The position numbers were made by a program, and so were the translations under genes. From contig NZ_RDBF01000003.1 of assembly GCF_003674095.1 (NCBI RefSeq), forward strand, positions 124,001 through 188,000: a stretch of 64,000 nt of DNA. The letters run 5' to 3'. The notes under the pieces are model-generated. The model did no database searches. It was not told the origin of the DNA and saw only the letters and a list, made by a program, of their open reading frames with translations. Below, one piece after another: positions 38,081-47,077 of the stretch. Numbering within the stretch: the first letter of the stretch is position 1; each line of letters starts with the position of its first letter. The stretch comes from Aeromicrobium phragmitis (GTDB lineage: Bacteria; Actinomycetota; Actinomycetes; Propionibacteriales; Nocardioidaceae).

Positions 38081-38122
38081 GGGCACCATTGTTGCGATCA
38101 CAGCTCCTGACCTCGCACTGGG

Positions 38123-38128
38123 TACCCT
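38123..38128 (+). promoter_or_regulatory. Candidate -10 box, leaderless start of glmS
   Basis: TACCCT followed by 7 bases and ATG 38136; no ribosome-binding site. It lies in the 55-base divergent region shared with coaA. Keeping the N-terminal Cys directly after Met is essential for GlmS, so this start is firm. Confidence 0.5.
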
Positions 38129-38135
38129 GGAAGCT

Positions 38136-39980
38136 ATGTGCGGAATCGTGGGATACGTGGGGACGCGCCCCGCCGTCGACGTCGTGATGGGCGGTCTACG
38201 CCGTCTCGAGTACCGCGGATACGACTCCGGGGGAGTCGCGCTCGTGACGGCGGACGGCATCGCCAGCGCCAAGAAGGCGGGCAAGCTCGCCAACCTCGAC
38301 GCCGCTCTGGCGGAACGACCGTTGCCCCATGCCACCACGGGTGTCGGGCACACCCGGTGGGCCACGCACGGTGCTCCGAACGACGTCAACGCGCACCCGC
38401 ACCTGGACGCGAGCAGCCGCGTCGCGGTGGTGCACAACGGCATCATCGAGAACTTCGCACTCCTGCGCGAGGAACTCGAGGCCGACGGTTACGAGTTCTT
38501 GTCCGAGACCGACACCGAGACCGTCGCGCACCTCGTGCACCGTGCACTGCAGAGCACCCCCGACCTCGGCGACGCCGTGCGCGAGGTGTGCCGCCGGCTC
38601 GAAGGGGCGTTCACCCTGGTGATCGCCGACGCGGACAGCCCGGACAAGGTGGTCGGCGCCCGGCGCAACTCGCCGCTCGTGGTGGGCCGCGGCGAGGGGG
38701 AGAACTTCCTCGGTTCCGACGTCGCCGCCTTCATCGACTACACCAAGTCCGCGATCGAACTCGGTCAGGACCAGGTCGTGGAGATCACCGCCGACGACGT
38801 GCGGGTCACCGATTTTCACGGCGCCCCCGTGACCACCAAGGAGTACACGGTCGACTGGGACGTCTCGGCCGCCGAGAAGGGCGGTTACGACTGGTTCATG
38901 GTCAAGGAGATTCACGAGCAGCCGCAGGCCATCGCCGACACCCTCTTGGGGCGCATCGGCGCGGACGGCCGGCTGCAGCTGGACGAGATGCGGCTCTCCG
39001 ATGGCGAGCTCCGCGAGGTCGACAAGATCATCGTCATCGCGTGCGGCACCTCGTACTACGCGGGCATGGTGGCCAAATACGCCATCGAGCACTGGACACG
39101 CATCCCCTGCGAGGTCGAACTCGCCTCGGAGTTTCGCTACCGCGACCCCATCCTCGACCACACGACGCTCGTGGTCACGATCAGCCAGTCGGGCGAGACC
39201 ATGGACACGCTCATGGCGATCCGCTACGCCCGCGAGCAGCGGGCGCGGGTGCTCTCGATCTGCAACACCAACGGTTCCACCATCCCGCGTGAGTCCGACG
39301 CGGTGATCTACACGCACGCCGGTCCCGAGATCGCGGTCGCCTCCACGAAGGGCTTCCTCGCGCAGGTCGTGGCGTGTTACCTGCTCGCGCTCTACTTCGC
39401 CCAGACGAAGGGTGTCAAGTACGGCGACGAGATCCGCGCGATCCTCGACGAGCTCGACAAGATCCCGGCGGCAGTGCAGACCGTGCTCGATCGCGGCGAG
39501 CAGGTGCGCAAGCTCGCCAGCGACCTCGCCGGCAGTCGCTCGATCATGTTCCTCGGGCGTCACGTGGGGTACCCGGTGGCCCTGGAAGGCGCGCTGAAGC
39601 TCAAGGAGCTGGCGTACCTTCACGCCGAAGGCTTCGCCGCCGGTGAGCTCAAGCACGGACCGATCGCCGTCATCGAGGAGGGCGTCCCGGTCTTCGTCGT
39701 CGTACCGCCCAAGGCTCGCGATCAGCTGCAGGAGAAGATCCTGTCCAACATCCAGGAGGTGCGGGCCCGCGGTGCGCGCACCATCGCCCTGGTCGAGGAG
39801 GGGGACGACTCCGTGGTGGCTTACGCCGACGAGATCATCCGCTTGCCCAAGGTCCCGACGCTGCTGCAGCCGCTCGTGGCCACGGTGCCGCTGCAGATCT
39901 TCGCGTGCGAGATCGCGACCCAGCTCGGCCACGACGTCGATCAGCCGCGCAACCTCGCCAAGTCGGTCACCGTCGAGTGA
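38136..39980 (+). CDS. glmS: Glutamine-fructose-6-phosphate aminotransferase (isomerising)
   Basis: 614 residues from ATG 38136. It makes glucosamine-6-phosphate from fructose-6-phosphate and glutamine. The nucleophile is Cys2 (MCGIVGYVG), exposed after Met removal by the map product. The glutaminase domain shows YRGYDSGGV and HTRWATHG. Two SIS sugar-isomerase domains follow ([19 protein letters not shown]), and the conserved C-terminus reads LAKSVTVE. No glmS ribozyme is visible upstream, as the leader is only a few bases. Upstream in-frame codons overlap coaA and are rejected. Confidence 0.98.
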   Translation: MCGIVGYVGTRPAVDVVMGGLRRLEYRGYDSGGVALVTADGIASAKKAGKLANLDAALAERPLPHATTGVGHTRWATHGAPNDVNAHPHLDASSRVAVVHNGIIENFALLREELEADGYEFLSETDTETVAHLVHRALQSTPDLGDAVREVCRRLEGAFTLVIADADSPDKVVGARRNSPLVVGRGEGENFLGSDVAAFIDYTKSAIELGQDQVVEITADDVRVTDFHGAPVTTKEYTVDWDVSAAEKGGYDWFMVKEIHEQPQAIADTLLGRIGADGRLQLDEMRLSDGELREVDKIIVIACGTSYYAGMVAKYAIEHWTRIPCEVELASEFRYRDPILDHTTLVVTISQSGETMDTLMAIRYAREQRARVLSICNTNGSTIPRESDAVIYTHAGPEIAVASTKGFLAQVVACYLLALYFAQTKGVKYGDEIRAILDELDKIPAAVQTVLDRGEQVRKLASDLAGSRSIMFLGRHVGYPVALEGALKLKELAYLHAEGFAAGELKHGPIAVIEEGVPVFVVVPPKARDQLQEKILSNIQEVRARGARTIALVEEGDDSVVAYADEIIRLPKVPTLLQPLVATVPLQIFACEIATQLGHDVDQPRNLAKSVTVE

Positions 39981-39984
39981 CGGC

Positions 39985-41397
39985 ATGCTGACCGCTCACC
40001 GGGTCGCCGGCATCCGCGCCGCCGAGGAGGCCGCTGCGGCGTCCGCCGGATGGGACGGCCTCATGCAGCGGGCGGTCGCCGAGCTGACCGAGGTGCTGGT
40101 CGGCGTCGTCCCCGAGACGTCAGTCCCGGTCGTGCTGGTCGGCCCGGGCAACAACGGCGGTGACGCGCTCTTCGCCGCGGCAGCGCTCTGTCGCCGGGGT
40201 CGTCGCGTCGACCTCGCACTGCTGGACCGCGGCCACGTCCACGAGGCGGGACTCGCCGACGCGCTCGCGGCGGGCGCACGACTCGTGGACGGACCAGGCG
40301 AGCATGCCTACGCCGTCGATGCGATCTTCGGCATCGGCGCTCGGCCCGGGCTCGAGGGTCGGGCTGCGGAGTGGGCGCGATGGGTTGAGGACCGCCGTCC
40401 GTTCGTCGTGGCGGTCGATGTGCCGTCCGGCATCGGGGTCGACGACGGTGCCCGGCCCGGCGTGTCCATCGCCGCCGATCTCACGGTCACCTTCGGTACC
40501 GCGAAGGTCGGACTGCTCGTCGGCCGGGGCGGGCTGGCGAGCGGGCGTGTGCTCGTGCGCGACATCGGCCTCACCCCTCACCTGCCCGCACCTGCCGCGG
40601 AAGCTCTCGAGGCCGGCGACGCGGATCGGTACCGGTCCCTGGTTCCTGGCCCGGAAACCCACAAGTACGAGCGCGGTGTGGTCGGCATCGAGGCCGGCTC
40701 GCCCGAGTACGCCGGCGCCGCCCATCTGTGCGTGGCCGGCGCCCAAGCCGGTCCCGCCGGGATGGTGCGGTTCGTCGGGGAGGCCGATCTTGCCGCGCGC
40801 GTCGTCGACCGCGCGCCCGAGGTCGTGGCGGGACGGGGCCGGGTCCAGGCCTGGGTCGTCGGCCCGGGCGGTGAGGACAGCCCCGCGCCGCTGGCCGCCG
40901 CTCTCGCCGACGGAGTGCCCGTCGTGGTCGACGCGTCGGCGCTCGGCCACCTGCCCGAACGCCTGCGGCCCGACGTTCTCCTGACTCCGCATGCCGGTGA
41001 ACTCGCCCGCTTGCTCGACGTCGAACGGGCGGACGTGGAGGGCGATCCGCTCGGCCACGCGCGCCGCGCAGCGGAACGCTGGAACGCCACCGTCCTGCTG
41101 AAGGGACCCCGCACCCTCGTCGTGTCGCCTGACGGGCGGGTCCGGGTCAACCTGTCCGGCACGCCCTGGCTCGGTACGGCCGGGGCGGGCGACGTGCTCG
41201 CCGGCTTCATCGGATCGCTGCTCGCGGCGGGGCTCGACACCGTCGAGGCCGGCTCCCTCGGCGCCTTCCTCCACGGTGTCGCGGGAGTCCGCGCCGCGCA
41301 GGGAGGGCCCTTCCCCGCGCACGCGGTGGCCGATCACCTGTCCGGTGCGCTGCACGACTTCCTCGAGGGAGTACTCGACGACGAGGGGACACGATGA
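39985..41397 (+). CDS. nnrD: Bifunctional NAD(P)H-hydrate epimerase / ADP-dependent dehydratase
   Basis: 470 residues from ATG 39985, 4 bases after glmS. It repairs hydrated NADH and NADPH. The N-terminal YjeF_N epimerase domain has VGPGNNGGDALFAAAA and VDVPSGIGVDDG. The C-terminal ribokinase-like dehydratase domain begins near residue 215 (KYERGVVGIEAGSPEYAGAA), with GPGGEDS, LTPHAGELARLL and GTAGAGDVLAGFIGSLLA. Both halves look intact. The fused form is common in bacteria (also called nnr). It overlaps alr by 4 bases. Confidence 0.93.
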   Translation: MLTAHRVAGIRAAEEAAAASAGWDGLMQRAVAELTEVLVGVVPETSVPVVLVGPGNNGGDALFAAAALCRRGRRVDLALLDRGHVHEAGLADALAAGARLVDGPGEHAYAVDAIFGIGARPGLEGRAAEWARWVEDRRPFVVAVDVPSGIGVDDGARPGVSIAADLTVTFGTAKVGLLVGRGGLASGRVLVRDIGLTPHLPAPAAEALEAGDADRYRSLVPGPETHKYERGVVGIEAGSPEYAGAAHLCVAGAQAGPAGMVRFVGEADLAARVVDRAPEVVAGRGRVQAWVVGPGGEDSPAPLAAALADGVPVVVDASALGHLPERLRPDVLLTPHAGELARLLDVERADVEGDPLGHARRAAERWNATVLLKGPRTLVVSPDGRVRVNLSGTPWLGTAGAGDVLAGFIGSLLAAGLDTVEAGSLGAFLHGVAGVRAAQGGPFPAHAVADHLSGALHDFLEGVLDDEGTR

Positions 41398-42509
41398 CAC
41401 CGCAGGCCGAGCTCGTCGTCGACCTCGACGCGTATCGCGAGAACCTGGCGGCGCTTCGGGCCATGGCTCCCGGCGCGCAGCAGATGGCCGTCGTCAAGGC
41501 GAACGGATACGGGCACGGGATGCTGCCGGTGGCTCGAGCCGCCCGCGACGCCGGCGCAGAGTGGCTCGGCGTGGCGACCGCCGAGGAGGCGCTGGCGCTC
41601 AGGGCGGCCGGCGACTCCGGTGCGCTGCTGTGCTGGCTCGCCGCGCCCGGCGCGCCCTTCGCGGAACTGATCGACGCCGGCGTCGAGGTCACGGCCTCGT
41701 CGGTCGAGCAACTGGACGAGATCCTGGCGGCGTCCCCCCGCCGGTCCCGCGTCCAGCTCAAGGTCGACACGGGCCTGTCCCGCAACGGCGCCCGCTACGG
41801 TCGCGACTGGACGGCGCTGGTGCACGCGGCCGCCCGAGCACAGTCGCTCGGGCGGATCGCCGTCACCGGCGTCTGGTCGCACTTCGCCTGCGCCGACGAG
41901 CCGGACAACTCGGCTACCGACGAGCAGGAGAAGCTGTTCCGCGCCGCGCTCGACGACATGGCCGTCGCCGGCCTCGAACCGGGGATACGTCATCTGTGCA
42001 ATTCGGCCGGCATCCTCACCCAGCCGAGCGCGCACCTCGATCTCGTCCGGGTCGGCATCGCGTCGTACGGGATTGCTCCCGACCCCGCGGTACCGGTGCC
42101 GGGCGTCCGGCCCGTGCTCACCGCGCGGGCGCGGCTCGCGCACGTCAAAGACGTCGAGGCCGGAGCCCGTGTCTCCTACGGATACCGCTGGCAAGCCGAG
42201 CATCCGACGCGGCTCGGGCTCGTCCCGGTGGGCTACGGCGAGGGCATCCACCGCACCGCCTCGAATCGCGCTGAGGTGGGGTTCGCGGGACGCCGGCTCC
42301 CCGTCCGTGGAACGATCTGCATGGATCAGTTCGTCGTCGAGCTGGGTGACGTGCCCGCGCGGCGCGGTGACGTCGTGACCCTGTTCGGCCCCGGCGACGA
42401 CGGCGAGCCCGGTGTCGAGGACTGGGCGGTCGCTGCCGGGACGATCGGCTACGAGATCGTCACCCGGCTGGCCGGACGCTGGGCCCGCAGCTACCGAGGA
42501 GAACGATGA
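41394..42509 (+). CDS. alr: Alanine racemase
   Basis: 371 residues. It interconverts L- and D-alanine for peptidoglycan. The PLP-binding Lys is K35 in AVVKANGYGHG; the second catalytic residue, a Tyr, lies in GARVSYGYRW. RGTICMDQFVVELGD is a family motif. Start and stop both overlap neighbours by 4 bases, so nnrD-alr-hydrolase is a coupled run. Confidence 0.97.
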   Translation: MTPQAELVVDLDAYRENLAALRAMAPGAQQMAVVKANGYGHGMLPVARAARDAGAEWLGVATAEEALALRAAGDSGALLCWLAAPGAPFAELIDAGVEVTASSVEQLDEILAASPRRSRVQLKVDTGLSRNGARYGRDWTALVHAAARAQSLGRIAVTGVWSHFACADEPDNSATDEQEKLFRAALDDMAVAGLEPGIRHLCNSAGILTQPSAHLDLVRVGIASYGIAPDPAVPVPGVRPVLTARARLAHVKDVEAGARVSYGYRWQAEHPTRLGLVPVGYGEGIHRTASNRAEVGFAGRRLPVRGTICMDQFVVELGDVPARRGDVVTLFGPGDDGEPGVEDWAVAAGTIGYEIVTRLAGRWARSYRGER

Positions 42510-43480
42510 GCAAGTACGTCACCCGAGCGGCCGCCACCGCCGGGGCGTTCGCCGCCGCCGGCGTCGCAGCCACCGTCTTCAAGAACCGGTCCATGCAGCA
42601 GCGACGGCTCCGGCGGGCTGAGGAGATCCCGTTCGGCAGTGTCCACGGGGATTCGCACTTCCTGGCCGCGCACGACGACGTCCCGCTCCACGTCGAGGTC
42701 GACGACGGGCCGGCCCCGACGATCGTGTTCCTGCACGGGTGGCTGTGCGACCTGGACACCTGGCACTACCAGCGGGTGGCGCTACGCGGCGAAGCCCGCC
42801 TGGTCTTCTGCGATCTGCGCTCGCACGGACGGTCCGGGCGGACCGGCCCGGCGAACTCGAGGCTCGACGACCTCGCCGACGACCTGCTCACGGTGGTGGA
42901 GAGCCTCGTGCCGGACGGTCCGATCGTCCTCGTCGGTCACTCGATGGGTGGCATGGCGATCATGCGGTTCGCCGCGCGGCACCGGCCGGTCTTCGAAGAG
43001 CGGGTCACCGGCGTCGTGCTGCTCGGGACGAGCGCCGGAAAGCTCATGCGCAAGAGCCCCGCCTTGCGTTACATCGCCCGACTCATGCGCGTCACGACGC
43101 CGTTGCTGGACTGGGGACGTCAGTTCAACAGCTACTCGATCATCAAGCGCTGGGCGCTGGGACCTCACGCGACCGAGACCGCGGCGGATCTCTCCAACGA
43201 GATGATCTTGCGCGCCCCGTCGCACGTGATCGCCGACTTCTACCCGAACTTCCTCGACCTCGACCTGGGGGAGGGGCTCGGGTCGATCTCGAAGGTGCCG
43301 ACGGTCGTGGTGGGCGGCACACGGGACGTCCTCACGCCGTTCTCGCACAGCCGGTGGCTGGCCGACCACATCGAGGGCGCTGAACTCGTGATCGTCAACG
43401 ACGTGGGGCACATGATGATGTTCGAGGAGCCCGAGCAGGTGACCGAAGCGATCGAACGGGTGCTCAAGGAGGCTGTGTGA
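42506..43480 (+). CDS. Alpha/beta-hydrolase, membrane-anchored
   Basis: 324 residues. An N-terminal hydrophobic helix (AAATAGAFAAAGVAATVF) is followed by a basic stretch, which implies membrane attachment. Catalytic elements: oxyanion FLHGWLCD, nucleophile in VGHSMGGMAIM (Ser near residue 146), acid in GGTRDVLTPF and His in VNDVGHMMMFEEPEQV. The substrate is unknown. A hydrolase at this point between alr and tsaE is conserved in mycobacteria and relatives. Confidence 0.85.
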   Translation: MSKYVTRAAATAGAFAAAGVAATVFKNRSMQQRRLRRAEEIPFGSVHGDSHFLAAHDDVPLHVEVDDGPAPTIVFLHGWLCDLDTWHYQRVALRGEARLVFCDLRSHGRSGRTGPANSRLDDLADDLLTVVESLVPDGPIVLVGHSMGGMAIMRFAARHRPVFEERVTGVVLLGTSAGKLMRKSPALRYIARLMRVTTPLLDWGRQFNSYSIIKRWALGPHATETAADLSNEMILRAPSHVIADFYPNFLDLDLGEGLGSISKVPTVVVGGTRDVLTPFSHSRWLADHIEGAELVIVNDVGHMMMFEEPEQVTEAIERVLKEAV

Positions 43481-44436
43481 CAGCGCTCGACGTCATCGAG
43501 GCAGGACCGGAGCATGCTGCAGCGGTGGTGGAGGTGATCCACCGTTCCTTCGCGGCCCGCCCGCCGCTGGACCCGCCCACGACGGCCTTCGACGAGACCG
43601 AGGACACCGTCGCCGCCGTCTTGCGGACGTCGGGCGGCTTGCTGGCGATGCGGCGCGATCGGCCGATCGGCGCCATCTTGTTTGACGAGTCTCGCCCCGG
43701 CACTCTGGGCCTGCGGCGGGTGAGCGTCCACCCGCAGGGCCGCGATCGCGGGGTCGCGTCGGCGATGGTCGGCGTCGCTGAAGACATCGCGGAGGAACGC
43801 GGCAAGGACGGCATCTGGCTCGATGTGCGCGAGGAACTGCCCGACACGGTCCGGTTCTGGACCCGCAAGTTGTATCAGCCCGTCGCCCGCACCGGGACGA
43901 TGATCCACATGGCCAAGACGCTGTGGCTCTCGCGCGAGGTCCCCGACGTCGACGCCATGCACGCGCTGGCCGGCAAGCTCGTCACCTTGCTGCGCGCCGG
44001 CGACCTGCTCGTGCTCAGCGGCGATCTCGGCGCGGGCAAGACGACGTTCACGCAGGGCCTCGGCGAAGCGCTGGGCGTGCGCGGGCCGATCACGTCGCCG
44101 ACGTTCGTCATCGCCCGCAACCACCCGTCCCTGACCGGCGGCCCGGGCCTCGTCCACGTCGACGCCTACCGGCTGAGCGATCCGGCCGAGATCGACGATC
44201 TCGACCTCGACGCCACGACCGAGGAGTCGATCACGGTCGTCGAATGGGGCGAGGGACGGGCCGAGCAACTGGCCGACAGCTGGCTCTCCGTGACGATCGA
44301 GGCGCGAGATGCCGACGACTCCGATCCTCTCGGCACGGCGGTGGGGGTCGAGTCGCCCGACATGCGGGTCGTGACGATTCGCCCCCGCGGTCCTCGCTGG
44401 GTCGGCGTCCCGCTGCGCTCCACGTTGCTGGCCTGA
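43477..44436 (+). CDS. tsaE: GNAT acetyltransferase fused to TsaE ATPase
   Basis: 319 residues, GTG start overlapping the hydrolase stop. Residues 1 to about 145 form a GNAT domain (RRVSVHPQGRDRGVASAMVG). Residues from about 150 are TsaE, the ATPase that powers t6A37 synthesis on tRNA with TsaB and TsaD: Walker A GDLGAGKTTFTQGL near residue 183, TSPTFVIARNH, VHVDAYRLSDPAEIDDLDLD and the Walker-B-like VVEWGEG. The GNAT partner's substrate is unknown. I see no break between the domains, so it is a true fusion. Confidence 0.9.
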   Translation: MTALDVIEAGPEHAAAVVEVIHRSFAARPPLDPPTTAFDETEDTVAAVLRTSGGLLAMRRDRPIGAILFDESRPGTLGLRRVSVHPQGRDRGVASAMVGVAEDIAEERGKDGIWLDVREELPDTVRFWTRKLYQPVARTGTMIHMAKTLWLSREVPDVDAMHALAGKLVTLLRAGDLLVLSGDLGAGKTTFTQGLGEALGVRGPITSPTFVIARNHPSLTGGPGLVHVDAYRLSDPAEIDDLDLDATTEESITVVEWGEGRAEQLADSWLSVTIEARDADDSDPLGTAVGVESPDMRVVTIRPRGPRWVGVPLRSTLLA

Positions 44437-44488
44437 CGGCGACGCCCGTCCGGGCTCGGGACTCGGCGAGCCGTCGAGGGGCCGAAGC

Positions 44489-44494
44489 TAGGCT
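44489..44494 (+). promoter_or_regulatory. Candidate -10 box, leaderless start of tsaB
   Basis: TAGGCT, 6 bases, then GTG 44501. Located in the 64-base gap after the GNAT-TsaE gene, so tsaB can be transcribed independently. Confidence 0.55.
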
Positions 44495-44500
44495 GGGGTC

Positions 44501-45121
44501 GTGCTGCTGCTCGCCTTCGACACCGCCACACCCGCCATCACCGTCGCGGTGCACGACGGCGCCGACATCGTCGGCGAAGCCGAAGCGCGCGGAGCGATGG
44601 CGCACGGCGAGCTCCTCGCGGCGCAGATCCGGCGGGCGCTGGAGTCGGCCGGAGCATCGATGCGCGACGTCACCGACATCGCCGTCGGCGTCGGTCCCGG
44701 ACCCTTCACGGGCCTGCGCGTGGGTGTGGTCACCGCGCTGACGCTCGGACAGACCCTCGGCGCTCGCACGCACGGGGTGTGCTCGCTCGACATTCTCGCG
44801 GCCGAGGTCGTCGAGCCCGCCGAGTTCGTCGTGGCGACTGACGCTCGTCGCAAGGAGGTCTACTGGGCCCGGTACCGCGAAGGGCGCCGCCTCTTCGGAC
44901 CGGCGGTCGACCGGCCCGCGACGGTCGCGGAGCAAGGGCTACCGGTCGTCGGCCGTGGCGCCGAGCTCTACTCCGAGGTGCTCACGCTCGCGCACGGGCC
45001 GCTCGATCCGTCCGCCGCCGCGCTGGCGCGGCTGGTGGCCGCCGGGTCCGCCGAGACGCTACCGCTCGAGCCGCTCTACCTTCGCCGGCCGGACGCGACG
45101 CCGCAACCGAGCACGGCATGA
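44501..45121 (+). CDS. tsaB: tRNA t6A modification protein TsaB
   Basis: 206 residues, GTG start. ASKHA-fold partner of TsaD. LLAFDTATPAITVAV is the phosphate-1-like strand; VGVGPGPFTGLRVGVVTALTLGQ is the family signature; FVVATDARRKEVYWARY follows. It lacks the metal-binding His pair found in TsaD, as expected for the scaffold subunit. It overlaps rimI by 4 bases. Confidence 0.95.
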   Translation: MLLLAFDTATPAITVAVHDGADIVGEAEARGAMAHGELLAAQIRRALESAGASMRDVTDIAVGVGPGPFTGLRVGVVTALTLGQTLGARTHGVCSLDILAAEVVEPAEFVVATDARRKEVYWARYREGRRLFGPAVDRPATVAEQGLPVVGRGAELYSEVLTLAHGPLDPSAAALARLVAAGSAETLPLEPLYLRRPDATPQPSTA

Positions 45122-45546
45122 CCGTGCGGCCCGCCGTCGACACCGACCTGGCGCCACTCGTCGCGCTCGAGGCCGCGTGCTTCGGGAGCGAGGCGTGGAG
45201 CGAGGTGCAGGTGCGCGAGGAACTGGCGGGCGATCGCGCCGTCCTGGTGCTCGAGGCTGCCGGTCAGGCAGCGGGTTATGCGTCGGTCTCGGTCGTGGCC
45301 GGCGACGCCGAACTGCTGCGGATCGCCGTGAGGCCGGAGCTTCGTCGCGAAGGCATGGGCCGCGCCCTCCTCGCGGCCGGCGTCGCCGCGGCCCGCGAAC
45401 GCGGCGCCTGCCGCATGCTGCTGGAGGTCGATGCCGGCAACCGGCCGGCGATCGCACTGTACGCGGCGAGCGGGTTCGCTCCCATCGCGCGCCGCCGCGG
45501 CTACTATCGCGGGCGCGACGCGCTGGTGATGGAGCGCGAGCTGTGA
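45118..45546 (+). CDS. rimI: Ribosomal protein S18-alanine N-acetyltransferase-like GNAT
   Basis: 142 residues. GNAT fold with LRIAVRPELRREGMGRALLAAGVAAARERG and LEVDAGNRPAIALYAASGFAPIARRRGYY, the RimI pattern. RimI acetylates the N-terminus of S18 in E. coli; actinobacterial homologues may have wider targets. Placement between tsaB and tsaD is conserved in actinobacteria and supports the name. It overlaps tsaB and the next gene. Confidence 0.9.
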   Translation: MTVRPAVDTDLAPLVALEAACFGSEAWSEVQVREELAGDRAVLVLEAAGQAAGYASVSVVAGDAELLRIAVRPELRREGMGRALLAAGVAAARERGACRMLLEVDAGNRPAIALYAASGFAPIARRRGYYRGRDALVMEREL

Positions 45547-46010
45547 GCGACGTCATCGAGCAGATGCGGTCGTGGCCGTGGCTCTGGGCTTGGCTGGGCT
45601 TCTTCGCGGTCGCCGTCCTGCGTGCGGGCGGCACCTATCTCATCGGCCGGGGGATCACCGCGGGCGTCGTGCATTGGCGGCGACCGAACGAGCGCGTGCG
45701 CGCCATGATGGACCGCGTGGGCCGATGGGGGCCGCCGGCGGTCACGGTGAGCTTCCTGACCGTGGGCGTGCAGACCGCGGTGAACCTCGCCGCCGGCCTC
45801 ATCGCGATGCCCTGGCCGCGCTACCTGCTCGGGCTGCTTCCCGGCGCGGCCATCTGGGCATCGATCTGGTCGACGATCGGGATGGCCGCCTTCCTCGCCG
45901 CCCTCGCCGGACTGCGGGGCGAGCCGGCGATCCTCGTCGCGCTCGCGGCCGGAATCCTCCTCGTCGCGACGCTCGTGTGGCGTTCGCGACGTCGCGCTCA
46001 CTCGAGTTGA
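45543..46010 (+). CDS. Small membrane protein, DedA/VTT-like
   Basis: 155 residues from GTG 45543, overlapping the rimI stop by 4 bases. It has four to five hydrophobic segments. The central SFLTVGVQTAVNLAAGLIAMPWPRYLLGLLPGAAIW resembles the re-entrant loop region of DedA/SNARE-associated (VTT) proteins. It is shorter than most DedA proteins, so the assignment is tentative. Role unknown, possibly lipid scrambling. Confidence 0.6.
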   Translation: MSDVIEQMRSWPWLWAWLGFFAVAVLRAGGTYLIGRGITAGVVHWRRPNERVRAMMDRVGRWGPPAVTVSFLTVGVQTAVNLAAGLIAMPWPRYLLGLLPGAAIWASIWSTIGMAAFLAALAGLRGEPAILVALAAGILLVATLVWRSRRRAHSS

Positions 46011-46040
46011 GAACACTCCCGATCGTGGCAGGGTGAAGGT

Positions 46041-46460
46041 ATGAGCACCGGACGCGACGACATCCCCGCCGACCCGCAGTACCCGAGCCAGGAGCCCGAC
46101 TCGACGCTGATCGACCGCGGCCTCGACGATCCGCTCGACGAAGGGTTCGTGGCGCCGGAGAAGTGGTCGGCCGGTGAGGATTACGGCACGACCGCCGAGG
46201 AGCAGCGGCAGGGCGAGTCGTTCGAGCAGCGCCTGAGCCAGGAGATCCCCGAGCCCGATCCCTACGAGGAGGCGGCCGTCGAGGAGGAGAACCTCAACGA
46301 CGGGGAGGTCGGCGACGAGCGCGCCGGACGTTTGGCGGAGCCCAACCGGGGTATCGGCGAAGACACCGAGGGTGCCCTCGTCGGCGACGACGTCGGCATC
46401 GACGCGGGTGCGGCCAGCGCCGAGGAGGCGGCCGTCCACACCGTCGATGACGAGGAGTGA
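46041..46460 (+). CDS. DUF5709-like acidic protein
   Basis: 139 residues, strongly acidic, without hydrophobic segments. YPSQEPDSTLIDRGLDDPLDEGFVAPEKWS and ETFEQRLSQEIPEPD-like FEQRLSQEIPEPDPYEE match the actinobacterial DUF5709 family. Function unknown; it is likely cytoplasmic and partly disordered. Its 3' end overlaps the HAD gene by 14 bases. Confidence 0.75.
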   Translation: MSTGRDDIPADPQYPSQEPDSTLIDRGLDDPLDEGFVAPEKWSAGEDYGTTAEEQRQGESFEQRLSQEIPEPDPYEEAAVEEENLNDGEVGDERAGRLAEPNRGIGEDTEGALVGDDVGIDAGAASAEEAAVHTVDDEE

Positions 46461-47073
46461 CGCACCGCTCGTCATCGGGTTCGACCTGGACATGACCCTG
46501 GTCGACTCGCGCGCCGGCATCAGGCGCGTCTACGACGAGCTGTCCGCGCGGACCGGGGTGACGATCGACTCCGAACTCGTGGTCTCGCGACTCGGGCCGC
46601 CGCTGGAGTCCGAACTGGCGCACTGGTTCAATCCGATCGACGTCCCGCGGGCGGCCGCGCTGTACCGCTCGATCTACCCCGACCTGGCGATCGAGCGAGT
46701 AGCGGCGCTTCCCGGAGCCCGTGATGCCCTGGCAGCTGTGGCGGAGACCGGACGCGCCGTGGTCATCACCGCCAAGGCCGAGCAGAACGCCCGTCGCCAC
46801 GTCGAGCATCTCGGTCTCGCCGTCGACGACGTCGTGGGTGACGTGTGGCGTGCGCAGAAGGGAGAGGTACTCCGTTGGCTCGGCGCCGCGGCGTACGCGG
46901 GCGATCACGTTCACGACATGGATGCCGCACGACTCGCCGGCGTCCCGGGCATCGGTGTGGCCACCGGGCCCTGCGACCGCGCGGCGCTCGAGGCGGCCGG
47001 GGCGGCCGTCGTGCTCACGAGTCTCGGCGGCTTCCGCGCCTGGTTCAGTGAACACCTGTTAGCTGTACAGTGA
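46447..47073 (+). CDS. HAD-superfamily phosphatase
   Basis: 208 residues from ATG 46447. Motif I is GFDLDMTLVDS, with both Asp; motif II is VVITAKAE; motif III Lys lies in RAQKGEVLRWL; motif IV is GDHVHDMDAAR. It looks like a phosphoglycolate-phosphatase-type small-molecule phosphatase, but the substrate is unknown. The stop lies only 5 bases before the acyltransferase, whose -10 box (TACAGT) overlaps the end of this gene. Confidence 0.82.
   Translation: MTRSDAPLVIGFDLDMTLVDSRAGIRRVYDELSARTGVTIDSELVVSRLGPPLESELAHWFNPIDVPRAAALYRSIYPDLAIERVAALPGARDALAAVAETGRAVVITAKAEQNARRHVEHLGLAVDDVVGDVWRAQKGEVLRWLGAAAYAGDHVHDMDAARLAGVPGIGVATGPCDRAALEAAGAAVVLTSLGGFRAWFSEHLLAVQ
47066..47071 (+). promoter_or_regulatory. 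Candidate -10 box, leaderless start of the acyltransferase
   Basis: TACAGT, 6 bases, then ATG 47078. It lies within the last codons of the HAD gene. Confidence 0.5.
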
Positions 47074-47077
47074 GCGA

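Noticed and set aside
38081-38135. glmS ribozyme or riboswitch
   Set aside because: Only 55 bases lie between coaA and glmS and the -10 box stands 7 bases before ATG, leaving no room for a ribozyme.
38196-39986. 596-codon minus-strand open frame opposite glmS
   Set aside because: A GC-driven shadow frame; glmS on the plus strand is complete with all motifs.
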